A DNA stretch of 47,953 bases from Gammaproteobacteria bacterium (GTDB taxonomy: Bacteria > Pseudomonadota > Gammaproteobacteria > Steroidobacterales > Woeseiaceae): assembly GCA_009937525.1 (NCBI GenBank), contig JAACFE010000008.1, positions 1-47,953 of the forward strand. The letters run 5' to 3'. The notes below the pieces were generated by a model. It saw only the letters and a list, made by a program, of their open reading frames with translations, had not been told where the DNA came from and made no database searches. The translations under genes and the position numbers were made by a program. Shown here piece by piece: positions 16,534 through 25,632 of this stretch; positions within the stretch are counted from its first letter, which is position 1; every line of letters starts with the position of its first letter.

Positions 16534-17985
16534 ATGAACTGGACCGTCGTACAACGCATTCTCGGACTGCTGCTGATGATGTTCAGCATCACGATGCTGC
16601 CGCCGATCCTGGTCAGCCTCTGGTACGCCGATCAGGCGTGGCTGTCCTTCATCGAGGGTTTCGCGCTGACCCTGGTGGCGGGCATCATCTGCTGGTTGCC
16701 GGTCCGTCGCGAACGCAAGGAGCTGCGTCTCCGCGACGGCTTCCTGGTTGTCGCTTCATTCTGGACCGTGCTCGGCACGTTCGGCGCCGCGCCGCTGTAT
16801 TTTGACAACAGCCTGTCGCTGTCCGTCACGGATGCGATATTCGAGTCCATTTCCGGGCTGACCACGACCGGAGCGACGGTTCTTACCGGTCTGGACGAAC
16901 TCCCGCGCTCCATACTCTATTACCGGCAACAGCTTCAGTGGCTCGGCGGCATGGGCATCATCGTCCTCGCCGTCGCGGTGCTGCCAATGCTCGGTGTCGG
17001 CGGCATGCAGCTGTATCGCGCGGAGACGCCGGGGCCGGTCAAGGACACCAAGCTGACGCCACGCATCACCGAGACCGCCAAAGCGCTCTGGTACGTGTAC
17101 CTGGGTTTCACGATCAGCTGCTTCATCGGCTACATGATGGCGGGCATGGGCGTTTTTGATGCCCTGTGCCACGCTTTCTCCACGGTCGCGATCGGTGGTT
17201 TCTCGACGCACGACATGAGCATCGGCTATTTCGACAGCAGCGCGATCGATCTCGTCGCGGTCGTGTTCATGTTCTTCGCCGGCATCAATTTCTCGCTGCA
17301 TTTCTTCGCGTGGCGGTACATTTCCGTGAAGCACTACACCCAGGATCCGGAGTTTCGCGCATACGCCTTCTTCCTTATGGTCATTTCCGTGATGGTCGTC
17401 TCGGCGCTGCTTTATTTCGGCATCTTCGACACCGCCAGCGACGCCATCGTCAACGGACTCTTCCAGGCGGTATCCATTGCGACGACGACCGGGTTTACGA
17501 CCGCAGACTTCTCGATGTGGCCCACGGCCGTTCCCGTGCTTCTGGTTTTCGCCAGTTTCATCGGTGGTTCGGCCGGGTCGACCGCTGGAGGAATTAAGGT
17601 CATTCGCTGGCTGCTGGTCTACAAGCAGGGCGTCCGCGAGATCGTGCGCCTCGTGCACCCCTCCGCCGAAATCCCGGTCAAACTCGGCAACAAGGCCGTC
17701 CCTCACCGTGTTGTCGACGCCGTCTGGGGTTTCTTTTCGATCTACGTCATCGTGTTCGCCGGCATGATGCTTGCCATGATGGCAACAGGCCTCGACCAGG
17801 TAACCGCATTTTCCGCCGTGGCTGCGACTCTCAATAATCTCGGCCCCGGACTCGGCGACGTATCCAGAGGCTTCATGTCGTTGAGCGACGTTGCCAAATG
17901 GATATCGATCGCCGGCATGTTGCTCGGGCGTCTCGAGATCTTCACGCTGCTGGTCCTGGTCACACCGACCTTCTGGCGTCGCTGA
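16534..17985 (+). CDS. trkH: Trk potassium channel subunit TrkH
   Basis: A 483-residue K+ channel, the same length as E. coli TrkH, with four repeated membrane-pore-membrane units. Filter-like segments are visible: ISGLTTTGATVL, FSTVAIGGFSTHD, SIATTTGFTTADF and AATLNNLGPGL. GGSAGSTAGGIKVIR lies before the last unit. It forms the pore controlled by TrkA, encoded just upstream. A TRAP transporter gene starts 4 bp after its stop. Confidence 0.96.
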   Translation: MNWTVVQRILGLLLMMFSITMLPPILVSLWYADQAWLSFIEGFALTLVAGIICWLPVRRERKELRLRDGFLVVASFWTVLGTFGAAPLYFDNSLSLSVTDAIFESISGLTTTGATVLTGLDELPRSILYYRQQLQWLGGMGIIVLAVAVLPMLGVGGMQLYRAETPGPVKDTKLTPRITETAKALWYVYLGFTISCFIGYMMAGMGVFDALCHAFSTVAIGGFSTHDMSIGYFDSSAIDLVAVVFMFFAGINFSLHFFAWRYISVKHYTQDPEFRAYAFFLMVISVMVVSALLYFGIFDTASDAIVNGLFQAVSIATTTGFTTADFSMWPTAVPVLLVFASFIGGSAGSTAGGIKVIRWLLVYKQGVREIVRLVHPSAEIPVKLGNKAVPHRVVDAVWGFFSIYVIVFAGMMLAMMATGLDQVTAFSAVAATLNNLGPGLGDVSRGFMSLSDVAKWISIAGMLLGRLEIFTLLVLVTPTFWRR

Positions 17986-17988
17986 TCC

Positions 17989-18513
17989 TTGAACGAGCCT
18001 CCGGCCGACAATCGCATTCTGCGCACCCTGGACACGATCAGCATCGTGTCCGGCCGGCTCACTTCCTGGTTGACGCTGATCATGGTGATCGTGACCTGCG
18101 TCGTTGTCGTCATGCGTTACGTCTTCGATGCCGGCGCCGTCTGGCTGCAGGAGTCGGTCGTCTGGATGCATGCCGTCGTGTTCATGATCGGCGCGGCGTA
18201 CACCCTGCAGCAGGACGAACACGTCCGCGTGGACATTTTCTATCGCGGCATGAGCGTCCACCGGCGAGCATGGGTCGACCTGCTCGGCACGCTCCTGTTC
18301 CTGCTCCCCCTGTGCGGTTTTCTCGGCTACAAGGCCTGGGACTTCGTCGTCGTCTCCTGGCAACTCGGCGAGTCGTCCCGGGAACCCGGCGGTATGCCGT
18401 ACCCGTTCGTTCCCTTGCTGAAGTCGGTGCTGCTGTTGATGCCGTTGCTGCTTGCCGTACAGGGTGTTTCGATGCTGATCCGTGCGCTGAACACCCTCCG
18501 GGAACCACGCTGA
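17989..18513 (+). CDS. TRAP transporter small permease subunit (DctQ type)
   Basis: A 174-residue protein with four predicted helices, starting at TTG 17989 right after trkH. The DctQ signature is VWLQESVVWMHAVVFMIGAAYTLQQDEHVRVDIFY, followed by WVDLLGTLLFLLPLC and FVPLLKSVLLLMPLLL. It pairs with the large permease encoded next (the stop overlaps its ATG) and the binding protein encoded convergently. The role is Na+-driven uptake of an organic acid. Confidence 0.88.
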   Translation: MNEPPADNRILRTLDTISIVSGRLTSWLTLIMVIVTCVVVVMRYVFDAGAVWLQESVVWMHAVVFMIGAAYTLQQDEHVRVDIFYRGMSVHRRAWVDLLGTLLFLLPLCGFLGYKAWDFVVVSWQLGESSREPGGMPYPFVPLLKSVLLLMPLLLAVQGVSMLIRALNTLREPR

Positions 18514-19886
18514 TGGAGTGGGTCGCGCTGCTGCTGTTCGCGACGGTGATCCTGGTCCTGCTGGCGGGTTTCCCGGTGGCGTTTTCGCTGGGCGGAACGG
18601 CGCTGATCTTCGCTGCCGCGGGTACGGCGATGGGCGGCTTCAACGACGCGCTGCTGTCGAGCCTGCCGAACCGCGTCTTCGGCATCATGAGTAACGAGAC
18701 GCTCGTTGCCGTGCCCCTGTTCGTCTTCATGGGCGTGACGCTCGAGCGGGCACGAATAGCGGAAGAGCTGCTCGATACCTTGAGCCGGCTCTTCGGTTCC
18801 CTGCGGGGCGGCCTCGGCATCTCCGTGACCTTGGTGGGTATGTTGCTGGCTGCGAGCACGGGTATCGTCGGCGCCACCGTGGTCACGATGGGCCTGCTGT
18901 CACTGCCGACGATGCTGCGCCGCGGTTATTCACCCGAGGTGGCGACGGGCACGATTTGCGCATCCGGGACGCTGGGACAGATCATCCCGCCGTCGATCAT
19001 CCTGGTCATGCTGGGGGATGTCATGTCGAGCGCATACCAGCAGGCGCAGATCGGGTTGGGCATGTTCTCACCGAAGACCGTATCGGTCGGCGATCTCTTT
19101 GCGGGCGCGCTGGTTCCGGGGCTTTTGCTGGTGCTCCTCTATGTGCTCTACCTGGTCGCGGCCGCGTTTTTCAGGCCGGCACTGATGCCGGCCTACGAAC
19201 GTGCCGAGGATGACAGCGTTTCGCTCCTGCAGATTCTGCGTGCGCTGATGCCGCCGCTGCTGCTGATATTCGCGGTGCTCGGATCGATACTGGCCGGACT
19301 CGCAACACCGACCGAGGCGGCGGGCGTTGGTGGCATGGGGGCGCTGCTGCTGGCCCTGTCACGGCGCGAGATCAGCATGGCGCGGCTCGGCGAGATCCTG
19401 CAGGCAACCCTCAAGATCAGCAGCATGGTCTTCGTGATACTGATCGGCGCGTCGATTTTTTCACTCGTGTTTCGCGGCTTCGGCGGTGACGATGGCGTAC
19501 GCGCCATTCTGGAGTCCCTTCCCGGCGGCGTGGCGGGGGCCGTCCTTATCGTAATGCTCGTCATGTTCCTGCTCGGATTCGTGCTCGACTTCATCGAGAT
19601 TACGTTCGTCGTGGTACCGATCGTTGGGCCCGTGCTGCTGGCGATGGGACTCGATCCCGTGTGGCTCGGCGTGATGATCGCGATCAATCTGCAGACATCC
19701 TTCCTGACGCCGCCCTTCGGTTTTGCCTTGTTCTATTTGCGGGGCGTGGCACCGCCTTCCGTCACGACGCAGCAGATCTATCGCGGCGTAATTCCTTTCG
19801 TGGCGATACAGCTGTGCGCGCTGCTGTTGCTCGCGCTGTTTCCGGAGCTCGTCACCTGGCTGCCGGGCAGGATCTACGGCAACTGA
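18513..19886 (+). CDS. TRAP transporter large permease subunit (DctM type)
   Basis: From the ATG at 18513, which overlaps the DctQ stop, the product is 457 residues with about 12 hydrophobic helices. DctM signatures include PLFVFMGVTLERARIAEELL, ATGTICASGTLGQIIPPSI and NLQTSFLTPPFGFALFYLRG. It is slightly longer than the usual 425-430 residues, with an insert around SSAYQQAQIGLGMFSPKTVS, seen in permeases paired with TakP-like binding proteins. An upstream in-frame extension overlaps trkH/dctQ and is not real. Confidence 0.92.
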   Translation: MEWVALLLFATVILVLLAGFPVAFSLGGTALIFAAAGTAMGGFNDALLSSLPNRVFGIMSNETLVAVPLFVFMGVTLERARIAEELLDTLSRLFGSLRGGLGISVTLVGMLLAASTGIVGATVVTMGLLSLPTMLRRGYSPEVATGTICASGTLGQIIPPSIILVMLGDVMSSAYQQAQIGLGMFSPKTVSVGDLFAGALVPGLLLVLLYVLYLVAAAFFRPALMPAYERAEDDSVSLLQILRALMPPLLLIFAVLGSILAGLATPTEAAGVGGMGALLLALSRREISMARLGEILQATLKISSMVFVILIGASIFSLVFRGFGGDDGVRAILESLPGGVAGAVLIVMLVMFLLGFVLDFIEITFVVVPIVGPVLLAMGLDPVWLGVMIAINLQTSFLTPPFGFALFYLRGVAPPSVTTQQIYRGVIPFVAIQLCALLLLALFPELVTWLPGRIYGN

Positions 19887-19911
19887 GACTACCGGGCGCG
19901 GCTGCGGCCCG

Positions 19912-21003
19912 TTAGCGCCGGGTAGCGAGAAATGCCTGCTCCGTGATCCGCTGATTCGGGATCGACATCGCGAGAAACGAGGACCACGACTCGTAGATCT
20001 TTGCGGCCATCGGATCGTTGGCCACCATTTCCTCGACGATTTCCTGCGCAATCGACTTCAGGTACTGAAGCACTCCGTCCGGGAACTGGCGCAATTCGAC
20101 GTTCGGATCCCCTAGCAACTGCTGCAGCGCGGCCGCGTTTCCGTGGGTGTATTCGGCCTGCATGTCCGTGGTGATCGCCTGGCAGGAGGTCTCGATGATC
20201 GACTGCAGGTCCGGCGGCAGGGACTCCCAGGCCTGGCGGTTTACATAGGCCTGCAGTGCGGGCGCCGGCTCCTGCCAGCCGGGGTAATAGTAGTATTTCG
20301 CGATGGTGTGGAAACCGCTCGTAATGTCATTGTAGGGGCCCACCCATTCCGTTGCATCGATGGCGCCGGTCTGCAGTGAGGTGAAGATCTCCGACACGGG
20401 CAGCGTGACCGGCGTCCCGCCCGCGCGCCGGAACACTTCGCCGCCGAGGCCGGGGATGCGCATCTTTAGGCCCTTCAGGTCCGCGACCGAGTTGATCTCC
20501 TTGTTGAACCAGCCGCCCATCTGCACGCCGGTGTTGCCGCAGGGAAAGGGCACGAGGTTCAGCGGCTCGTACAGCTCCCGCCACAGCTCGAGCCCGCCGC
20601 CGTAATACAGCCAGGCGTTCATCTCCATGAACGTCATGCCGAACGGGATCGCCGTCATGAACTGCGCCGCCGGCACCTTGCCCTTGTGGTAGTACGCCGC
20701 ATCGTGGCCCATCTCCACGATGCCGCGACTGGCGGCATCGAAGGCTTCGAAGGCGGGCACCAGTTCGCCGGCTGAGTAGACCTTGAGCGTCAGCCGTCCA
20801 CCCGACGCAGCAGCGATCCGGTCCGCGAGGTTATTCACCGCGACGCCGAGGCCGGGGAATTTCGGCGGCCATGATGTCGCAATGGACCATTCGAAGGTTT
20901 CCCCGGCGCACGATGCCGGCGCAGCACCGCCGTCGTCCTGCCTGGTGCAGGCCGCCAGACCAGCCGCGGCCGCCAGGCCGCCCACAAATTGTCGTCTTCT
21001 CAT
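19912..21003 (-). CDS. TRAP transporter substrate-binding protein (DctP/TakP-like), Tat lipoprotein
   Basis: From the ATG at 21003 the product is 363 residues; a GTG at 21012 is the alternative. The leader MRRRQFVGGLAAAAGLAAC combines a twin-arginine motif with a lipobox, so it is probably a Tat-exported lipoprotein. The body fits the DctP family and most resembles 2-oxo-acid binders (TakP): KGLKMRIPGLGGEVFRRAG, TSLQTGAIDATEWVGPYND and AKYYYYPGW. It converges on the permease genes, so the three-part transporter is split across strands. Confidence 0.88.
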   Translation of the reverse strand: MRRRQFVGGLAAAAGLAACTRQDDGGAAPASCAGETFEWSIATSWPPKFPGLGVAVNNLADRIAAASGGRLTLKVYSAGELVPAFEAFDAASRGIVEMGHDAAYYHKGKVPAAQFMTAIPFGMTFMEMNAWLYYGGGLELWRELYEPLNLVPFPCGNTGVQMGGWFNKEINSVADLKGLKMRIPGLGGEVFRRAGGTPVTLPVSEIFTSLQTGAIDATEWVGPYNDITSGFHTIAKYYYYPGWQEPAPALQAYVNRQAWESLPPDLQSIIETSCQAITTDMQAEYTHGNAAALQQLLGDPNVELRQFPDGVLQYLKSIAQEIVEEMVANDPMAAKIYESWSSFLAMSIPNQRITEQAFLATRR

Positions 21004-21012
21004 CGCTCGCAC

Positions 21013-21455
21013 CGCGTGGGATGTGGAATCAGCGGCTAGTGTATGCGGGGATTATTGGCGGCGCCAATGCCGCTGTCCCCGGTGCCGGCGTGACGGGGTG
21101 CCAGACAAACCCACGGTCTTATATTTTTTCCGGATAAAAGTGTTTCGTTATCCCACTTTTGTTCGATAAAACTATTAGTGGGAAAAATAAGATCTTTTTT
21201 TAGATTCTGGTGCATTATGGTGGGCCCCGATCTGCCGATCGGGGCCCTTTCTTCCCTGTCCGGGGCGGCGGAATACCCCCGGGGCTGCCTTCCGTGGCCG
21301 CCCGGCACGCGTGGCGCGGCGCGGTGGACGAACCGGCATGCCCGCCATCCGGTCCGGAGAATATTGCACGGCGTGTTGCTGCCTATGGCCTTTGTTACTG
21401 GTTGATGCATTAATAAAGGGGCTGTGTGGCAGGAAACCATGGGGTCAGTGCAGAA
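21013..21455. other. Long intergenic gap with an AT-rich island; possible small RNA
   Basis: No credible protein gene lies here. Between about 21117 and 21215 the DNA turns AT-rich, unlike its surroundings. A stem CCCACT (21152-21157)/AGTGGG (21177-21182), extended by TTAT/ATAA, is followed by a T-run at 21195-21201. About 20 bp further on is a textbook terminator (21222-21253). An unrecognised small RNA on the plus strand ending at that terminator would explain it, but I see no clear promoter. The remaining 200 bp before dtd are GC-rich with nothing recognisable. Confidence 0.35.
21222..21253 (+). terminator. Rho-independent terminator in the dctP-dtd gap
   Basis: GGGCCCCGATC (21222-21232) and GATCGGGGCCC (21237-21247) form a perfect 11-bp stem with loop TGCC, followed by TTTCTT. 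The nearest plus-strand gene upstream is dctM (ending 19886) and dctP in between is on the minus strand. So the transcript it ends is unexplained. Confidence 0.75.
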
Positions 21456-21893
21456 ATGATCGGGCTGTTGCAGCGCGTCACGATGGCCAGGGTCGAGGTC
21501 GGGGACGACACCGTCGGCGAGATCGGCCGTGGCCTGCTGGTGCTGGTCGCCGTACACCGCGACGACGGCGAACGCGATGTGGCGCGCCTGGCGGAACGAA
21601 TCCTGTCCTATCGGGTCTTTCCGGATGGCGAGGGACGCATGAACCGGAGCGTCGTCGACGAGGGCGGCAGCCTCTTGCTGGTGCCCCAGTTCACCCTGGC
21701 GGCCGACACGAAGAAGGGCACGCGCGCCAGCTTTGCCCGGGCCGCGGCGCCCGAGAAGGGTGAGGCGTTCTTTCGTCAACTGGTCCGCATTTGTCGCGAA
21801 ACGCTTCAAACGGTCGAGACCGGAGAGTTCGGCGCGAATATGCAGGTTACCCTGACCAATGATGGTCCGGTCACGTTCTGGCTTGAGAGCTGA
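21456..21893 (+). CDS. dtd: D-aminoacyl-tRNA deacylase
   Basis: From the ATG at 21456 the product is 145 residues, exactly the length of E. coli Dtd. It hydrolyses D-aminoacyl (and glycyl) tRNA mischarges. The two active-site motifs are present: [19 protein letters not shown] (SxxQFTL type) and the C-terminal [11 protein letters not shown] (cross-subunit GP motif). An earlier in-frame start at 21426 adds ten non-conserved residues. The tat genes follow under what looks like their own promoter. Confidence 0.93.
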   Translation: MIGLLQRVTMARVEVGDDTVGEIGRGLLVLVAVHRDDGERDVARLAERILSYRVFPDGEGRMNRSVVDEGGSLLLVPQFTLAADTKKGTRASFARAAAPEKGEAFFRQLVRICRETLQTVETGEFGANMQVTLTNDGPVTFWLES

Positions 21894-21925
21894 GCGTTCC
21901 GTTCCGTGATATTCGTACGGTTTTA

Positions 21926-21955
21926 TTGCCATTTCATCGGTATCATGAACATAAT
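21926..21955 (+). promoter_or_regulatory. Candidate sigma-70 promoter of tatABC
   Basis: TTGCCA (21926-21931), an 18-bp spacer and CATAAT (21950-21955) lie between dtd and tatA. Two small hairpins follow in the leader, GCCCGGT/ACCGGGC at 21960-21977 and a GGGGC/GCCCC just before the GGGAG ribosome site. Called by eye. Confidence 0.45.
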
Positions 21956-22015
21956 GCGCGCCCGGTTCTGACCGGGCCTTTGAGAGGATCAGGGGCTCTG
22001 CCCCGGGAGTATCGG

Positions 22016-22246
22016 ATGTTTGCCAACATTAGCTGGCCTCAGCTGTTGATCATCCTGGTTATCGTGCTTGCCATCTTCGGTACGAAGCGCCTGCGCACCC
22101 TGGGTTCCGACCTGGGCAGTGCGGTAAAGGGCTTTCGCGGCGCGATGAAAGAGGCGGAAGAAGACAAAGATCAGCTTCAGGATGACTCGCAGCAGGACGC
22201 CAACTTCGAAAACACGCCGGTTGACGAGCCTCGCAAAGAAAGCTGA
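22016..22246 (+). CDS. tatA: Sec-independent protein translocase subunit TatA
   Basis: From the ATG at 22016 the product is 76 residues: a short N-terminal helix ([16 protein letters not shown]), then the hinge [20 protein letters not shown] and an acidic tail. That is the TatA pattern (FGxKKL ... DLGxxxKxF). TatA oligomers form the passage for folded proteins. tatB begins 13 bp later. Confidence 0.93.
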   Translation: MFANISWPQLLIILVIVLAIFGTKRLRTLGSDLGSAVKGFRGAMKEAEEDKDQLQDDSQQDANFENTPVDEPRKES

Positions 22247-22259
22247 TTGACCCTGCCCC

Positions 22260-22667
22260 ATGTCCGGCGTCGGCTTCTTCGAACTCGTGATTTTGTTCAT
22301 GATCGGGCTGGTCGTGCTCGGTCCCCAGCGCTTGCCCAAAGTCGCCAACCAGCTCGGCACCTGGATCGGCCAGGCCCGCCGGATGACCCGCGTCATGAAA
22401 CGGCAGCTCGAAGACGAGCTCGATCTCGGCGACAACTTCAAGAACCTGAAATCCCTCGGCGACGAGCTGAAAGACGATCTCACGATCGGACCCGCGGCGG
22501 CTCACGTGCCGCATGACGACGACACGTATTCGCCGCTGCACGACGAGGACCCCGGTCCTTCTGTGGCTGGCATGAACGTCGAGGAAGATGTTGCACCTGC
22601 CGAAGCCGAAGCGCAGCCGGATGACGAGGGGGATGCCGAAGATCAGGCGAAAGAGAAGCCGGCGTGA
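22260..22667 (+). CDS. tatB: Sec-independent protein translocase subunit TatB
   Basis: A 135-residue protein with the TatB N-terminus MSGVGFFELVILFMIGLVVLGPQRLPKVA (the conserved Glu and the GPQRLP hinge), an amphipathic helix and a long acidic tail. TatB and TatC together recognise twin-arginine signals. Its stop overlaps the GTG of tatC. At least two likely Tat substrates lie in this window: the TRAP binding protein and the FAD-linked oxidoreductase. Confidence 0.93.
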   Translation: MSGVGFFELVILFMIGLVVLGPQRLPKVANQLGTWIGQARRMTRVMKRQLEDELDLGDNFKNLKSLGDELKDDLTIGPAAAHVPHDDDTYSPLHDEDPGPSVAGMNVEEDVAPAEAEAQPDDEGDAEDQAKEKPA

Positions 22668-23455
22668 GCGACGAAACCACGAACAGGGACAAAGAGCAGG
22701 AAGAGCTCGCGGAGGGGACACTACTCTCGCATCTCATCGAACTCCGCTCGCGGCTGATCAAGATCTCGATCGCGGTCGTGGGCTTGTTCGTTATCCTGCT
22801 GCCGTTTTCCCAGAAGATCTTCGTGGTCGTATCCAGGCCGCTCGTCGAAGTACTGCCGGGGCAGAAGATGATCGCGACGGCGGTAACATCGCCGCTGTTG
22901 ACTCCGTTCAAGCTCACGTTTTTCGTCGCACTGTTCGTGGCGATGCCCGTCGTCCTCTACCAGATATGGGCCTTCGTGGCCCCGGGACTCTACAAGAAGG
23001 AGAAACGCTTCGCGTTCCCCCTGCTCGGCTCCAGCATCATCCTGTTCTATGCCGGGATCGCGTTCGCGTATTTCGTCGTCTTCGAACTCGTGTTCGGTTT
23101 CTTTGCGGCGATTACGCCGCAGAGCGTGGAGATGATGACCGACATCGCGGCTTACCTCGATTTCATCACCAAGATCTTCCTCGCGTTCGGTATCGCGTTC
23201 GAGGTTCCTGTAGCCACCGTTCTTGTCGTCTGGACCGGCCTTACGACGCCCGAGAAGCTCGGCAAGGCGCGGCCGTACGTGTTCCTGATGGCCTTCATCG
23301 TCGGCATGTTCCTGACGCCGCCGGACGTCATCAGCCAGACGCTTCTGGCCGTGCCGGTGTATCTGCTCTACGAACTCGGCATCCTGATGTCGAGAATCTT
23401 TAGCCGCGAACGCCGGGGGGATGCTGGCGAAACCGTTACGGAAGACGCTAATTAA
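22664..23455 (+). CDS. tatC: Sec-independent protein translocase subunit TatC
   Basis: A 263-residue protein with six helices, starting at GTG 22664 inside the tatB stop. TatC signatures are LLSHLIELRSRLIK, FVALFVAMPVVLYQIWAFVAPGLYKKEKR and the C-terminal region FLTPPDVISQTLLAVPVYLLYELGI. It binds twin-arginine signal peptides. No gene follows directly; there is a 140-bp gap before the POT transporter. Confidence 0.95.
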   Translation: MSDETTNRDKEQEELAEGTLLSHLIELRSRLIKISIAVVGLFVILLPFSQKIFVVVSRPLVEVLPGQKMIATAVTSPLLTPFKLTFFVALFVAMPVVLYQIWAFVAPGLYKKEKRFAFPLLGSSIILFYAGIAFAYFVVFELVFGFFAAITPQSVEMMTDIAAYLDFITKIFLAFGIAFEVPVATVLVVWTGLTTPEKLGKARPYVFLMAFIVGMFLTPPDVISQTLLAVPVYLLYELGILMSRIFSRERRGDAGETVTEDAN

Positions 23456-23595
23456 CTGAAACCAATAGTTATTTTCGGTGTCGACTGTCTGGAGGCAGGG
23501 GCCGCGTCAGGTGGAAAGTGCGCGGCGAAATGGTGTTTAATGCATAGCCTTTCGGCCCGCCGCCGGCGCGCCGGTCATCAAATGGGGGATACCTG

Positions 23596-25410
23596 ATGAG
23601 TGACTCCGTCACCACCACGGCAGAAGATTATTCGCAGGACGACGAACTCTGGGGTCATCCGAAAGGCCTGTACGTCTGTTTTACGACCGAGCTCTGGGAG
23701 CGCTTTTCATTCTACGGGATGAAGTACCTCCTGGTGCTGTACCTCACCAAGTATCATCTCTTCACGGACCAGATGGGCCTCGACGTCCTGGGCGCCTATG
23801 CCGGCCTGGTCTACGCGCTGCCGCTGATCGGGGGGCTGATCGCCGACCGCTATCTCGGTATGCGCAAGTCCGTGCTGTTCGGCGGCATATTGCTCTCACT
23901 GGGCCATATCCTCATGGCCGTCGAAGGCTACCAGGCGGTGTTCTATGCCGCCGGCACCCGGCTCCTCGAGGACCTGACGCTGGCCTCCGGCGAAGTGCTT
24001 GCGGCCGGCACCATCCTGGCCGAGGACATAATGATCCGCGACACCGCGGCACTCAAGGTCTTCTATTTTGCGCTGGCGCTCATCGTCATGGGTGTCGGCT
24101 ATCTGAAGCCGAACATCTCGACGATCGTCGGCAAGCTGTATGCGCCTGAAGATCCGCGGCGCGACTCCGGCTTCACGATCTTCTACATGGGCATCAACAT
24201 CGGTTCTTTCACCGCGACGCTGCTCTGCGGCTGGCTGGGCGAAACCTTCGGCTGGAAATACGGTTTCGGCGCCGCCGGCATCGGCATGATCTTCGGCCTG
24301 TTCACGTTCATGTATGGACAGAAATACCTGCGCGGGCACGCCGAGCCGTCCGACCCCGAGAAACTCGAGCGACCGTTCTTCGGTCCGCTGAACGTCGAGC
24401 AGGCAATCTACGTATTGAGCATCCCCGTGCTCGGGCTGCTCTGGTGGCTGGTACAGCACGAACACGTCGTCCTGGCATCGCAGAACGTGTTCCTGACGAT
24501 CGCAATCGTCGGCCTCATTCTCTATTCGATGATCCATGACAAGACCCACTCCAACAATCGCGCTGCGTTTACCATCGCGGGCATCGCGATCGCCGCAGGC
24601 GGCTACGCGGTGCTGGTCAACCTGCACTTCCTGCCCGGCAGCGAGGCGCTCGCCGATAACGTGCTCTACGGTGCCATCATTCTCATCGTGGGATTCGTCG
24701 TCTACGGCTTCATCACGCACTACTCGGAAGAATTCGCGAGGACCGTCGTGCTGATGATCCTCATCCTCTCGACGATCGTGTTCTGGGCCCTGTTCGAGCA
24801 GTCGGCCGGATCGATGACTTTCTACGCCGATCGCGTCGTCGATCGCGAAGCATTCGGCATCACGTTTACGGCCGCCCAGTTCGGCTCACTCAACGCCGGT
24901 TTCATCATGCTGCTCGCTATTCCGTTCGCCTCGCTCTGGGTCTGGCTGGACAAGCGCAAACTCGAACCTTCGACGCCGGTCAAGTTCGGCCTCGGTATCG
25001 TGCAGGCCGGCCTGGGCTTCGGCGCCCTGGTGCTGGGCTCCCAGTTTCCGAACGAGACCGGCCATATCGCGACGATCTGGCTCGTCCTGGCCTATCTGCT
25101 CCACACGACCGGTGAACTCTGCCTGTCGCCGGTGGGCCTGTCCGCCGTGACCAAGCTGTCGATCCCGAACGTCGTCGGCGTCAGCATGGGAACCTGGTTC
25201 CTCGCCACGGCGCTCTCGGAGACCGTTGCGACCCGGATAGGGCGCATGGCGGCGATCGACACGTCGGCAGGCGACGTCGGGGATATCGCGACAGCGATAG
25301 CCACGTACACGCAGCTGTACGAGTTCCTGATGTGGCTCGGCATCGGCGTCGGTGTGTTCATGATCGTGATTTCGCCGATTCTCAGGCGCTGGATGCACGG
25401 TATTCACTAA
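23596..25410 (+). CDS. Proton-dependent oligopeptide transporter (POT/PTR2 family)
   Basis: A 604-residue major-facilitator protein that imports di- and tripeptides with protons. The POT signature is at the N-terminus (HPKGLYVCFTTELWERFSFYGMKYLL, including the ExxER-type ELWERF motif). The second PTR2 signature follows near FTIFYMGINIGSFTATLLCGWLGE. The protein is longer than E. coli DtpA (about 500), with extra helices in the middle and an insert at about 125-150 (LLEDLTLASGEVLAAG). A GGGGGAT ribosome site lies about 9 bp before the ATG. Confidence 0.9.
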   Translation: MSDSVTTTAEDYSQDDELWGHPKGLYVCFTTELWERFSFYGMKYLLVLYLTKYHLFTDQMGLDVLGAYAGLVYALPLIGGLIADRYLGMRKSVLFGGILLSLGHILMAVEGYQAVFYAAGTRLLEDLTLASGEVLAAGTILAEDIMIRDTAALKVFYFALALIVMGVGYLKPNISTIVGKLYAPEDPRRDSGFTIFYMGINIGSFTATLLCGWLGETFGWKYGFGAAGIGMIFGLFTFMYGQKYLRGHAEPSDPEKLERPFFGPLNVEQAIYVLSIPVLGLLWWLVQHEHVVLASQNVFLTIAIVGLILYSMIHDKTHSNNRAAFTIAGIAIAAGGYAVLVNLHFLPGSEALADNVLYGAIILIVGFVVYGFITHYSEEFARTVVLMILILSTIVFWALFEQSAGSMTFYADRVVDREAFGITFTAAQFGSLNAGFIMLLAIPFASLWVWLDKRKLEPSTPVKFGLGIVQAGLGFGALVLGSQFPNETGHIATIWLVLAYLLHTTGELCLSPVGLSAVTKLSIPNVVGVSMGTWFLATALSETVATRIGRMAAIDTSAGDVGDIATAIATYTQLYEFLMWLGIGVGVFMIVISPILRRWMHGIH

Positions 25411-25495
25411 TCCCGGATAGACAACAAGCTGAAAAGAGATCGTCCATGAGGTCTTTCGCACGATGGTTTGCGAGCCGGCCGGGATATTCATCGAC

Positions 25496-25545
25496 TGTAG
25501 GAGCGCGCCTCGGCGCGCGATCGCGGTTCGAGAACCGCTCCTACA
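25496..25545. repeat. REPIN-like element (family A), intact copy
   Basis: Fifty bp bounded by TGTAGGAGC and GCTCCTACA. Inside are two hairpins, GCGCGCC/GGCGCGC and GCGGTTC/GAACCGC, meeting at GCGATCGC. Each half therefore reads GTAGGAGCG-hairpin-CGCGA and the halves are inverted, as in REPINs. The copy at 39137 is identical over 49 bp. It lies between the POT and AbgT genes, which run in the same direction. Confidence 0.85.
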
Positions 25546-25632
25546 ATCACCGACCAGCGCCCCGGGCCGCCGGCTACAGCGGCCGTGGGCGAATCATGTA
25601 AACTCGAATTTGCGATCTGACGAGAAACAACA

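Noticed and set aside
17898-18512. Upstream extension of dctM
   Set aside because: It overlaps trkH and the whole dctQ gene in another frame; the DctM start fits the ATG at 18513.
25520-25545. GGTTCGAGAACC resembling a tRNA T-arm
   Set aside because: It is one hairpin of the REPIN-like element, repeated at 39137 and 43951; no acceptor, D or anticodon arms surround it.
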